Assembly: GCA_022566235.1 (NCBI GenBank)
Contig: JADFJI010000012.1
Location: forward strand, 1 to 16,498
DNA from: Chloroflexota bacterium
GTDB lineage: Bacteria; Chloroflexota; Dehalococcoidia; Plut-88900
Length of the DNA stretch: 16,498 nucleotides
Direction of reading: 5' to 3'
A model generated the notes under the pieces. The model was not told where the DNA came from. It made no database searches and was given only the letters and a program-made list of their open reading frames with translations. The position numbers and the translations under genes are program-made. Positions 1-6,567 of the stretch are shown piece after piece (within the stretch, counting starts at the first letter, position 1; every line of letters begins with the position of its first letter).

Positions 1-153
1 ATAGGTCGAACGATTGTTGGCTGTCACTTTGACATATGCCCCATTAGGGAGCTCGCCCCGCAAATCGTCAGAGACACGGATCCACCCTTTGTGAACCTCG
101 TCTCTCGTTGCCTTCGAAACCTTACAGGAGAACGTGACTTGCTTGACGCCCAT
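1..153 (-). CDS. Hypothetical protein, N-terminal 51 codons only
   Basis: The frame runs off the low-coordinate edge. The ATG at 153 opens MGVKQVTFSCKVSKATRDEV, then HKGWIRVSDDLRGELPNGAY and VKVTANNRSTY. The balanced composition and the alternation typical of a small beta-barrel (GWIRVSDDLRxxLxxGxYVKVT) suggest a real gene, whereas the overlapping frame from 299 to 24 lacks such character. GGGGGAA lies about 13 nt upstream, and no other in-frame start is convincing. I do not recognise the family. Its separation by about 230 bp from the dehydrogenase suggests its own promoter, which I could not identify. Confidence 0.55.
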   Translation of the reverse strand, partial: MGVKQVTFSCKVSKATRDEVHKGWIRVSDDLRGELPNGAYVKVTANNRSTY

Positions 154-290
154 CTCGCAGCAATTCCCCCTTTGTCTACAATCTCGACATCTTGACCTAA
201 ACTTGCAACATGCCCAAAGGAGCTGACACAACTATTTGACCGGCTCTTGTCTCCTACGCCAAAGAGCAATCCGCCACATTTGAGGGCCAG

Positions 291-339
291 GCTCACCACG
301 AGCGGTTAATATTCCGTTCACCCTGAGCTTGTCGAAGGG
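291..339. repeat. Dispersed intergenic repeat copy
   Basis: Contains GCTCACCACGAGC (291-303) and, from 314 to 339, a CCGTTCACCCTGAGCTTG core ending TCGAAGGG. The second part is the inverse form of the TTCGACAAGCTCA elements at 4618-4696. It lies after the dehydrogenase stop. The rest of the 154-385 interval shows no gene and no convincing terminator. Confidence 0.55.
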
Positions 340-385
340 CGGGCGGATGCATTCACCGCACCCCAACCAATTCTCCATCCGCCTG

Positions 386-1525
386 CTAAAGGGTGGAGTA
401 TCCCTCCACGGGAGGGTAGTGGGCGTCGGGCACCACCACCACCTTGCCGAACTGCTTCCGGTCCGCCAGATAAGCCACCGCTTCCCGGGTCTGGGACAGG
501 GGGAAGACCCGGTCCACCACCGCCTTGAGCTTGCCCTCCCCAACCAGCCTTACTATCTGGAGCATCTCGTTCTTAGTGCCCATTACCGAACCCAATACCG
601 ATGACTCTTTGAAAAGCATGCGGGCCACGTTTATCCGGGCCCAGTTGCCCAGGGTGCAGCCGCAGTTGACGAAACGGCCCCCGGGGGCCAGGGCCTCGAT
701 GCTCTGCTCCGCCAGGTCTCCGGATAGGCTATCGATGACGATGTCCAAGCCACGCCCCTGGGAGAGGCGCATCGCCTCGTCGTGAAGGGAATGGGTGGTG
801 TAGTTGATCACCTCGTCGGCCCCGAGGCTTCGGGCCTTCTCCAGCTTGGGCTCCGAGCCGGCGCTGGCTATTACCCTGGCGTGGAACAGCTTGGCTATCT
901 GTATCGCCGCTATGCCGACACCGCTGCCGGCGGCGTTGACCAGGACCGTGTCCCCGGGCTGCACCCGGGCCCTGGCCACCAGCATGTGCCAGGTGGTGAT
1001 GAAGACTATTGGCAGGGAGGCCGCATCGATGAGGGAGATGATATCAGGCAGGGGTATGACGCACCATTCAGGGGCCAGGGTGTACTCCGCCAGGCCCCCG
1101 TCCCGAGACCCGCCGAACCCCCCCTTGGACTGACACAGGTTGTCCCTGCCCGTAAGGCAGAAGTCACAGTCGAGACACGAGACCGAGGGATGGATGATGA
1201 CCCGGTCTCCCGGCTTTACCGCCGTCACCTCTTCGCCCACCTCCTTCACCACTCCTGCGATATCGGCACCGGGGGTTACGGGCTCAGAGCGCTTGTTGGA
1301 GGGCGGCGCCTTGGCGGCCCAGGCGTCCAGATGGTTCAGACCGCAGCCCCTGACCTCCACCAGGACATCGCCGGGGCCCGGCGCCGGCATAGGGATATCC
1401 CGGTACTGGAACCGCTCCAGGCTCAGCCCCTCGTGGATGCGCACCTCCTTCTGCCACGTCTCGTGGTCGTCTATCAGGTAGTGGGAAAAGTAATCGCCGC
1501 TAGTGGTGAGCTGGACTGCTTTCAT
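386..1525 (-). CDS. Zinc-containing medium-chain dehydrogenase/quinone oxidoreductase
   Basis: 379 residues of the MDR (alcohol dehydrogenase/quinone oxidoreductase) superfamily, cytoplasmic. The GroES-like N-terminal domain has GCGLNHLD with Cys61 and PGADIAGVV. The structural zinc site is complete at Cys117/120/123/131. The Rossmann domain carries AAGSGVGIAAIQIAK (about 198-212), and the C-terminal FGKVVVV is typical. The PGADIAG form in place of GHE, together with a full structural zinc loop, puts it between the quinone-oxidoreductase and alcohol-dehydrogenase groups; the substrate cannot be told. There is an extra stretch of about 20 residues near the N-terminus (FSHYLIDDHETWQKEVRIHE). 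The ATG follows AAAGGAC. A 98-nt gap separates it from ccmE, with no clear terminator or promoter, and no obvious role in the respiratory locus. Confidence 0.9.
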   Translation of the reverse strand: MKAVQLTTSGDYFSHYLIDDHETWQKEVRIHEGLSLERFQYRDIPMPAPGPGDVLVEVRGCGLNHLDAWAAKAPPSNKRSEPVTPGADIAGVVKEVGEEVTAVKPGDRVIIHPSVSCLDCDFCLTGRDNLCQSKGGFGGSRDGGLAEYTLAPEWCVIPLPDIISLIDAASLPIVFITTWHMLVARARVQPGDTVLVNAAGSGVGIAAIQIAKLFHARVIASAGSEPKLEKARSLGADEVINYTTHSLHDEAMRLSQGRGLDIVIDSLSGDLAEQSIEALAPGGRFVNCGCTLGNWARINVARMLFKESSVLGSVMGTKNEMLQIVRLVGEGKLKAVVDRVFPLSQTREAVAYLADRKQFGKVVVVPDAHYPPVEGYSTL

Positions 1526-1623
1526 GGTGCTATCGTCCTTTCTGGTCTCGTGTTGAAGGTTGACGCCCGAAATTCAAGGTCAGGAACGGGAGGTAAGGTG
1601 AAAAAGGGAGCAGGGGGTCCGGG

Positions 1624-2097
1624 TCACTCTTCTGTGATGGGAATGTACTTACGCGACTCCCGGGTGATGATGCTGGTTAGGTGTAAAACCTTGTCCGCCT
1701 CCATACGTCCCTCCAGGACCACCTCCACAGAAGGCACGTCGAACTGCCCCGGTGGCACTCCCGGAAAGACCACATCCAGGGGCTGGCCGGACTTCTTCTT
1801 GGTGTCCAGAACCTGGAAGGAGACGCCCCTTTCTTCTCCATAGACGATGGAGCCGGGCACCACGATCCCGTTGACCCTGATATCCTTGCCGAATAGGAGG
1901 GAACCCTTCTGCTGCACCTCGCTGACATCCAGAAAGAACTGGCCCGTGTTCACGGTGACGACGTAGATGATGGATGTGAAGGCCACCGCCAGCACGATGC
2001 CGCCGGCGATTAGCTTCTTCCTGGGGGTGAGCCAGGGATTGTAGACCTCGATGGCCGCGTCGACCTGCTGCTCTCCAGCCATATCTCGGTCAGCCAT
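1624..2097 (-). CDS. ccmE: CcmE-family haem chaperone with the haem-attachment residue replaced by Glu
   Basis: 157 residues: a cytoplasmic N-terminus, a transmembrane helix (about 30-49) and an OB-fold domain (FLDVSEV, DIRVNGIVVPGSI, VSFQVLD, LDVVFPGVPPGQF, VEVVLEGRM). CcmE normally carries haem covalently on His in HxxxY (E. coli LAKHDENY), or on Cys in the CxxxY variant. Here the aligned segment is ITRESRKYIP: Tyr151 is kept but the residue four before it is Glu147 (codon GAG at 1659-1657). The only nearby His is His139, eight residues upstream. The protein otherwise looks intact and the operon complete. It may bind haem non-covalently or through another residue. The family is certain; the consequence is inferred. 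Confidence 0.93.
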   Translation of the reverse strand: MADRDMAGEQQVDAAIEVYNPWLTPRKKLIAGGIVLAVAFTSIIYVVTVNTGQFFLDVSEVQQKGSLLFGKDIRVNGIVVPGSIVYGEERGVSFQVLDTKKKSGQPLDVVFPGVPPGQFDVPSVEVVLEGRMEADKVLHLTSIITRESRKYIPITEE

Positions 2098-2245
2098 CCT
2101 CGGGGCGGGGGTTCCTGGCCCGTTTCAGATCGTCGATGTCCTGCCGGACCCTCATCACCTTGCGGTAGGTCCAGTAGGCCAGGCCCATGAATAACGCCCA
2201 TCCTATGCTGAAACCTGCTAACAGATACCCGAAATTGTCTTCCAT
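2090..2245 (-). CDS. ccmD: CcmD-like small membrane protein
   Basis: A 51-residue protein found by reading the gap between ccmC and ccmE. It starts MEDNFGYLLAGFSIGWALF, with one transmembrane helix (about 6-26), then AYWTYRKVMRVRQDIDDLK and a charged tail. Size, single helix followed by a basic and coiled segment with R-x-R-Q-D-I-x-x-L, and position fit CcmD, which stabilises the CcmABC complex and helps release holo-CcmE. Its stop lies inside the start of ccmE (8-nt overlap). There is no strong Shine-Dalgarno, so it may depend on coupling or on the leader hairpin region. Confidence 0.8.
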   Translation of the reverse strand: MEDNFGYLLAGFSIGWALFMGLAYWTYRKVMRVRQDIDDLKRARNPRPEDG

Positions 2246-2266
2246 GATAATTGAAACGATTAGATA

Positions 2267-2281
2267 CGCTCACCACGAGCG
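2267..2281. repeat. Small hairpin related to the dispersed intergenic repeat
   Basis: CGCTC-ACCAC-GAGCG is a perfect 5-bp stem with a 5-nt loop in the gap between ccmC and ccmD. The core GCTCACCACGAGC is identical to bases 291-303 of this window and close to GCTCACCACGAAC in the 4672-4696 element. No T-tract follows on the minus strand, so it is not called a terminator. Confidence 0.55.
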
Positions 2282-2332
2282 AACTGGATTTGTATTCTCC
2301 TTGGTGCTGAAGTCAGCATGATTGACTTGTAG

Positions 2333-3070
2333 TCAACTCAGTGCGGTCTCTCTCTCCTGGTCCAACTCCTCCACAGCGGCCTCGCTCTCCCTCAGCATGA
2401 TCCTGACGACCAGCAGGAAGACAAAGAGGGCTGTAAAGGTGGCCAGGCTAAAGTATAGAGTGAGCCGCATATCAGCGCTGAGGAAAGTGTCATCACCACC
2501 GATCACTATTGGTTCGATGTGGACCGTGTCCCAGAGGCTCACGGATAGGTAGTTTATGGGCACCACGGCGAAACCGAGGATGCCCACTGCAGACCTGAGG
2601 CGCGAGGCCTTATCCCCGCTGACGGCGTATGCTCCCACCATCAGGTATCCCACGTAGACGAGCCAGAGGAGGGCCGTGGTGGTTAGTCTGGCGTCCCAAA
2701 CCCACCATACCCCGAAGATGGGCTTGGCCCAGATTATGCCGGTGACGATGGTGACCGAGGTGAACACCACCCCAAGCTCCGCTGCTGAATAGGCGTAGTG
2801 GTCCCACTTGGGATTCCTGGTTTTAAGATGAAAGATGCCGAACAGGAACACCAGGAAGAAGGCTAGATAGGCTATCCAGGCGGCGGGCAGGTGAAAGTAG
2901 AAGATCCGCTGCACGTTGCCCTGAATCGCCTCCTTGGGCACCCAGAGGAAGATCAGGTAGAGGTCTACGAAGATGGCGATGGCGGTGACCCAGAAAAGCC
3001 CGTCCAGCCAGGTGAGCCTGGGTACGATCGATCTGGTGGACTCGGCCTTTATCGGCTTGGCTTCGTTCAT
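2333..3070 (-). CDS. ccmC: CcmC: haem-handling membrane protein
   Basis: 245 residues with six transmembrane helices and the WWD signature FGVWWVWDARLTT between helices. The two haem-ligand histidines are also present: IFYFHLPAAW early in the protein and DTVHIEP later (normally LHQP). CcmC attaches haem to CcmE. With all haem-handling features of CcmC intact, the missing haem-attachment residue in the CcmE encoded two genes further on is the more striking. The ATG start follows AAGGGCCTGGG. An 87-nt gap to ccmD follows, containing a small hairpin. Confidence 0.94.
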   Translation of the reverse strand: MNEAKPIKAESTRSIVPRLTWLDGLFWVTAIAIFVDLYLIFLWVPKEAIQGNVQRIFYFHLPAAWIAYLAFFLVFLFGIFHLKTRNPKWDHYAYSAAELGVVFTSVTIVTGIIWAKPIFGVWWVWDARLTTTALLWLVYVGYLMVGAYAVSGDKASRLRSAVGILGFAVVPINYLSVSLWDTVHIEPIVIGGDDTFLSADMRLTLYFSLATFTALFVFLLVVRIMLRESEAAVEELDQERETALS

Positions 3071-3079
3071 CCCAGGCCC

Positions 3080-3751
3080 TTATTCCTCAATGACATGCTC
3101 GAAGGTGAGCAGGCCGATGACCAGGAATACTATGTCGAATATCACCATGACCCAAATCCAGGGCTGAACGGATGCCCAACCCTCTCCGCTCAGGGCATTG
3201 CCGGTCGATTCTACGGCGGCGATGACCACCGGGACTACCAGGGGTATCAGCAGGATGGGCAGCATCACCTCTCGGAGCCGGGTGTTCATGGAGAGGGCCG
3301 CTAGGAGGGTCCCAATTATCGATATCCCAAAGGTTGCCAGGGGAATGATCAGCAACAGCTCGACGGGGAAAAACGATAGGTTGAAGACCACGGCGAAGAA
3401 GGGCAGTGATATCACCTCGACCACCAGGACGAAGAGGAAGCTGCTGATGGTCTTGGCGACGAATATCACGTCCCTGCCGTGGGGGCACAGCATCAGCCCA
3501 TCGAGGCAGCCGTTCTCCTGCTCGGTGGAGACCACCCGTTGGAAACTGAGCATCCCGGCAAACAGGAAGGTGAACCACAGGACCCCGGGGGTCATCACCT
3601 CCAGGGGAATGGTGCCGGGCTTGAAGGCGAAGTTGAAGATGAAGACCATCAGGAAAACGAAGAAGCTTACGGAGAGGATTATCTCCTTGCCCCGCAGCTC
3701 GACCAGGAGGTCCTTGCGAACTATGGTCGCGATCGACCGCCAGTAAGACAC
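3080..3751 (-). CDS. ccmB: CcmB: membrane subunit of the haem-export ABC transporter
   Basis: 223 residues, the normal CcmB length, with six hydrophobic segments. The opening IATIVRKDLLVELRGKEII and the segment EQENGCLDGLMLCP match CcmB (KDL..E.R and ....G.L..L.L.P patterns). It forms the membrane part of the transporter with CcmA and acts with CcmC in loading and releasing CcmE. The start is GTG with GAGGG upstream, 10 nt after the ccmA stop. The stop is 9 nt from ccmC. Nothing looks broken. Confidence 0.93.
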   Translation of the reverse strand: MSYWRSIATIVRKDLLVELRGKEIILSVSFFVFLMVFIFNFAFKPGTIPLEVMTPGVLWFTFLFAGMLSFQRVVSTEQENGCLDGLMLCPHGRDVIFVAKTISSFLFVLVVEVISLPFFAVVFNLSFFPVELLLIIPLATFGISIIGTLLAALSMNTRLREVMLPILLIPLVVPVVIAAVESTGNALSGEGWASVQPWIWVMVIFDIVFLVIGLLTFEHVIEE

Positions 3752-3761
3752 TTCTACACCC

Positions 3762-4463
3762 TCATCCCGTTACCAGGGCCTCATACCCAAGGTCCAGGTT
3801 GGCCCCGTCCAGGACCTCCCTGTCTACGTCCATGATCACTTTCCCCTTCTTGAGGACTATCACCCGTTGCGCCATACTGAGGCCGCTCTCCAGATTGTGG
3901 GTAGACATGACCACCGTCCTGCCGTTTCGTGAAACCAGCTTCACCAGCCCCTGGACCGCGGTTTGGTCCAGGCCCGCATCGGGCTCGTCCAGAAGGAGGA
4001 TGGGGGGATCGTGGAGCAAGGCCCGTAGGATCGACACCCGTTTTCGCTGGCCGTGAGAGAGGGAATCCACCCTGGTCTTGAGGAGGTCGCCTATCTCCAT
4101 CTCCTCTGCCAGCTCCCATATCCGCCGGTCTTCGTTGGGGACATTAAACATCTTGGAGTAGAACTGTAGGTTCTCCAGGGCGGTCAGGCGGTTGTAGAGC
4201 AACGGTTCGTGGAGGAGGACGCCCACCCTTCGCCTGAGCTGGGCCCCATGGGAGGCGGTGTCTTTGCCGAAGAGCTTCAGCGTGCCGGAGGTGGGTCTTA
4301 TGAGTGTGGAGAGGAGCTTGATGAGGGTGGTCTTCCCCGAGCCGTTGGGCCCTATGAGCACCACCTTCTCGCCAGGGGCGATGGTCAGTCCCAGGTTTGA
4401 TATGGCCTTCACCCGTCCATAGCTACGGCTAAGGCCCCGGGCCTCTATGGCTGGGTGTTCCAT
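3762..4463 (-). CDS. ccmA: CcmA: ATPase of the haem-export ABC transporter
   Basis: 233 residues of an ABC ATPase: Walker A GPNGSGKTT (38-46), signature LSHGQRKR (136 onward), Walker B ILLLDEPD (155-162) and switch His189 (STHN). With CcmB, CcmC and CcmD it powers release of holo-CcmE. The identification rests on the adjacent ccmBCDE genes as well as on the sequence. The ATG at 4463 is preferred over an in-frame GTG at 4502, because a good promoter would start transcription at about 4502 and because GGGGA precedes the ATG; the extra 13 residues look non-conserved. It is the first gene of the ccmABCDE transcript, and 10 nt separate it from ccmB. Confidence 0.92.
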   Translation of the reverse strand: MEHPAIEARGLSRSYGRVKAISNLGLTIAPGEKVVLIGPNGSGKTTLIKLLSTLIRPTSGTLKLFGKDTASHGAQLRRRVGVLLHEPLLYNRLTALENLQFYSKMFNVPNEDRRIWELAEEMEIGDLLKTRVDSLSHGQRKRVSILRALLHDPPILLLDEPDAGLDQTAVQGLVKLVSRNGRTVVMSTHNLESGLSMAQRVIVLKKGKVIMDVDREVLDGANLDLGYEALVTG

Positions 4464-4508
4464 GGGTATTTCCCCATTGCTTCCGTTGGTGATTGCCGTC
4501 ACTAACCA

Positions 4509-4537
4509 ATCATAGTGGTTTTCGGTGGCCTATTCAA
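4509..4537 (-). promoter_or_regulatory. Sigma-70-type promoter for ccmABCDE
   Basis: The minus strand shows TTGAAT (4537-4532), a 17-nt spacer, and TATGAT (4514-4509), matching 4/6 and 5/6 of the sigma-70 consensus at ideal spacing. Predicted transcription would start near 4502, giving about 38 nt of leader before the ATG at 4463. This is a sequence match only, without experimental support. Confidence 0.6.
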
Positions 4538-4617
4538 GAAAGGTGAGGTGAGAGTGTTTAATAACAACCTTCGACCATCCCTTCGATGGGACTTAGGACA
4601 GGCCCCCTTTCCCCCTT

Positions 4618-4708
4618 CCCTTCGTCAAGCTCAGGACAGGCCTGGCCAGGAAGGGGGACAACCCCCGGCATGGTTCGACAAGCTCACCACGAACGGGGGC
4701 TCCGCCCC
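4618..4708. repeat. Repeat-rich intergenic block with hairpins
   Basis: The gap of about 250 bp between the CopD-like gene and ccmA contains no credible gene. It holds CTTCGTCAAGCTCAGGACAGGCC (split as 4619 onward) and GGTTCGACAAGCTCACCAC plus GAACGG (4672-4696, arms GTTCG/CGAAC). A degenerate copy begins with CTTCG at 4580 and ends with AGGACAGGCC near 4604. Perfect short hairpins GGGGG-ACAA-CCCCC (4653-4666) and GGGGC-TCC-GCCCC (4696-4708) follow. They may weaken read-through from the genes above, but there is no T-tract, so a classical intrinsic terminator is not supported. Similar TTCGACAAGCTCA elements recur at 291-339. Confidence 0.6.
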
Positions 4709-4753
4709 TCTGCACTTCCCGCTTTATAGGGCTTATTAAACGGCTGCGTGAGG

Positions 4754-5278
4754 TTAGGATATGCCCTTTTCGAAGACTATCTTCAGGATGTCGCTGAGCA
4801 GCACCACGACTAGGCCGCCATACACTACCATCGAAGGCGAGCCCAGGGGCCTGAGCCACCGGTAAAGGCTGCTGGTATCGCTTCGACCCGTTCCCACGCG
4901 CTCCTCGACGGCCGCTCGCTCTATCACCTTTTTCCTGTAGGTAGCGGTGCCTATTGCAAAGAGCCAGAAGGATAACGCTATCTTGGCGACCAGCGTCCCG
5001 ACGTAGGCCGGCGAGGTGGAAGGTTCCGTCAGCCTGTCGAAGGTCAGGATGGCCCCGCTGATCAGGAGCGCCACCATGCTCAGGTGGACCCACTCTCGAA
5101 AGTGGGCCGTCACCAAGGACGGTATGAGCCTGCTTATTGAAGGTTCTCTCTTTTCTGCATCTCTTAATGCGGGCCTGAGGGCGACCAGAAAGAAGATGCT
5201 CCCTCCTATCCACAGCACGGCGGAGGCCGCGTGGATCCAGCGAACCGCTACATTCAGAATATCGAATAGGTCCCACAA
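4754..5278 (-). CDS. CopD-like four-helix integral membrane protein
   Basis: 174 residues with four transmembrane helices (about 10-33, 62-80, 92-114, 149-166). The opening VRWIHAASAVLWIGGSIFF is typical of CopD and related four-helix membrane families, which often carry His in helices. Here His16, His59 and His65 are placed near membrane ends, so metal or haem binding is possible but unproven. The in-frame start is a TTG at 5278; upstream frame codons run into TAG without an ATG, and the nearby ATG at 5300 is in another frame. GAGAGAGAA about 10 nt upstream is a fair Shine-Dalgarno. It lies 65 nt after the preceding gene and is the last gene before a repeat-rich intergenic region. Copper supply to an oxidase is one guess only. 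Confidence 0.78.
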   Translation of the reverse strand: MWDLFDILNVAVRWIHAASAVLWIGGSIFFLVALRPALRDAEKREPSISRLIPSLVTAHFREWVHLSMVALLISGAILTFDRLTEPSTSPAYVGTLVAKIALSFWLFAIGTATYRKKVIERAAVEERVGTGRSDTSSLYRWLRPLGSPSMVVYGGLVVVLLSDILKIVFEKGIS

Positions 5279-5343
5279 AGCAGGGTTCTCTCTCAGCCAT
5301 GTCTAGGGCCCTCTGGCCTTATTGGGGGTCACACAGACCGGCG

Positions 5344-6567
5344 TCACACAGATCTAGCGTCTCTTAGGGCCAGCCTCATGAGGGCCTGCTTCAGGTCCAG
5401 ACGCTGGGCTTCGTACTCCTCCTCTGAGACCTCTCCCTGACTCATCTCCTCGTCCAGCCTGGCTATGGCTTCCACCAGCCTTAGCTGAGCGGGCTGCCGC
5501 TGAATATTCTTGGTGAGGGTCGAGGGATCCACGGCCTGGGGCCTTCGGTGGCGGAGCCTCCAGGCGTAGGCCAACAGGACCAGCAACAAAATCGCCGTAA
5601 CTCCGGGGATCACCATGATAAGCTCCCACTCGTTGTTGATGGCGTTCCACATCCGCTGGGCCCAGGAGGCCTGGGGCAGGTCTGCGAAGCCCAGGGTTAC
5701 CCTATCTTCCGCGGCTATGTCCGATATCTCGTATACCTTGAAATCGTTGCCGCTCACGCTAATGGGGGCCTTCTCCACCAGGTCTGACCCTATGAGCCTT
5801 CCCACGTCCTCCCTGATGAGTACCCTGACCAGTTCTGCACCGAAGGGATACAACGGCTCGAAGACCAGAGTTGTCCCTTCGTAGGGCACTGTATAGGCCA
5901 GCACCAGGGCGTGTATGCCCGGGGGGAGGGGCGCGGTTATACCCACCCCCCGATCGATTGGTATGATTTGGCCGCCCAGGAGGTCGCTTCTCACGGTCAG
6001 GTCCTGATACCCGATGGGCAGGGAGAAACGAAGGAAACTCATGACCCCCTGGCCGTCTTCTCCAAAGGCGGGGACGAAGGTGCGCTGTCCATCGTTGCGG
6101 ACCCGAACCACCTGTCGGACCAGCAGTTCGGCGAACTCATCCTCGCCGCGGGTTAGCATTATGGTGTCGTCCAGCACCACTATCGCCTCATCCAAAGAGG
6201 TGCTTTCGTATATCTCCAGGCCGGTGGGCGCGCCCTGGCCGGGGGATGCCTCGGTCTGGTAAATAGCCCCCTGGTGCTCGACGCTGACTACGTAAATGAG
6301 GCCTGGGCCCAGGGGCACATTGCCGAATCTAAACCCACCCTCTGAATCCGTAAAGGTGATGAACTGGTCGATGGAGACATCGCCCTGAAAGGCGATGAGA
6401 ATCACCCCAAGGTCGATGGGTACCGACGCCCCCTGGGTGCCGTTGGTCACCTGTCCTTCGATGAGATCGTGAGAGTCGGCTGAAGCCTGCGACGGGCCCA
6501 GGACTAGCACTCCCAGACCCAGACCCAGGACCAGTGCCAACACAGGCAGCAGAAAGGATTTTTTCAC
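5344..6567 (-). CDS. Secreted, membrane-anchored beta-domain protein with cytoplasmic CcmI-like tail (unrecognised)
   Basis: 407 residues that I cannot assign to a named gene. A signal peptide (1-30, ending SQASA) is followed by a carboxypeptidase-regulatory or CNA-B-like beta domain (about 35-105; IEGQV..., TDSEGGFRFGNVPLG). A largely beta-predicted middle region (110-300) contains VRVRNDGQRTFVP and PLPPGIHALVLAYTVPYEG. One transmembrane helix lies at about 316-336, and a charged helical hairpin at about 364-402 (LDEEMSQGEVSEEEYEAQ) matches the helical segment of the preceding gene. The GTG start overlaps the previous stop by 4 nt and has GGAGAGGTAGG upstream. Context suggests an accessory role in cytochrome c maturation or assembly. 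A longer reading to 6996 overlaps the upstream gene and lacks the signal peptide at its start. Confidence 0.85.
   Translation of the reverse strand: MKKSFLLPVLALVLGLGLGVLVLGPSQASADSHDLIEGQVTNGTQGASVPIDLGVILIAFQGDVSIDQFITFTDSEGGFRFGNVPLGPGLIYVVSVEHQGAIYQTEASPGQGAPTGLEIYESTSLDEAIVVLDDTIMLTRGEDEFAELLVRQVVRVRNDGQRTFVPAFGEDGQGVMSFLRFSLPIGYQDLTVRSDLLGGQIIPIDRGVGITAPLPPGIHALVLAYTVPYEGTTLVFEPLYPFGAELVRVLIREDVGRLIGSDLVEKAPISVSGNDFKVYEISDIAAEDRVTLGFADLPQASWAQRMWNAINNEWELIMVIPGVTAILLLVLLAYAWRLRHRRPQAVDPSTLTKNIQRQPAQLRLVEAIARLDEEMSQGEVSEEEYEAQRLDLKQALMRLALRDARSV

Noticed and set aside
24..299. A 91-residue minus-strand open frame
   Set aside because: Composition is not protein-like and it covers the better-looking partial gene in another frame (1-153); no family features.
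1526..1623. Possible promoter (TTGAAT) before the dehydrogenase
   Set aside because: No acceptable -10 hexamer at 16-18 nt spacing.
782..1843. A 353-residue plus-strand open frame
   Set aside because: It is antisense to the dehydrogenase and CcmE; low-complexity Gly/Arg/Pro-rich and without motifs, a shadow of GC-rich coding DNA.
4653..4708. Hairpins GGGGG/CCCCC and GGGGC/GCCCC as an intrinsic terminator
   Set aside because: Stable stems, but no following T-run on the minus strand; left as repeat structure.
4593..5300. A 235-residue minus-strand open frame starting at ATG 5300
   Set aside because: It overlaps the CopD-like gene in another frame, has no membrane segments or motifs and is basic, low-complexity.
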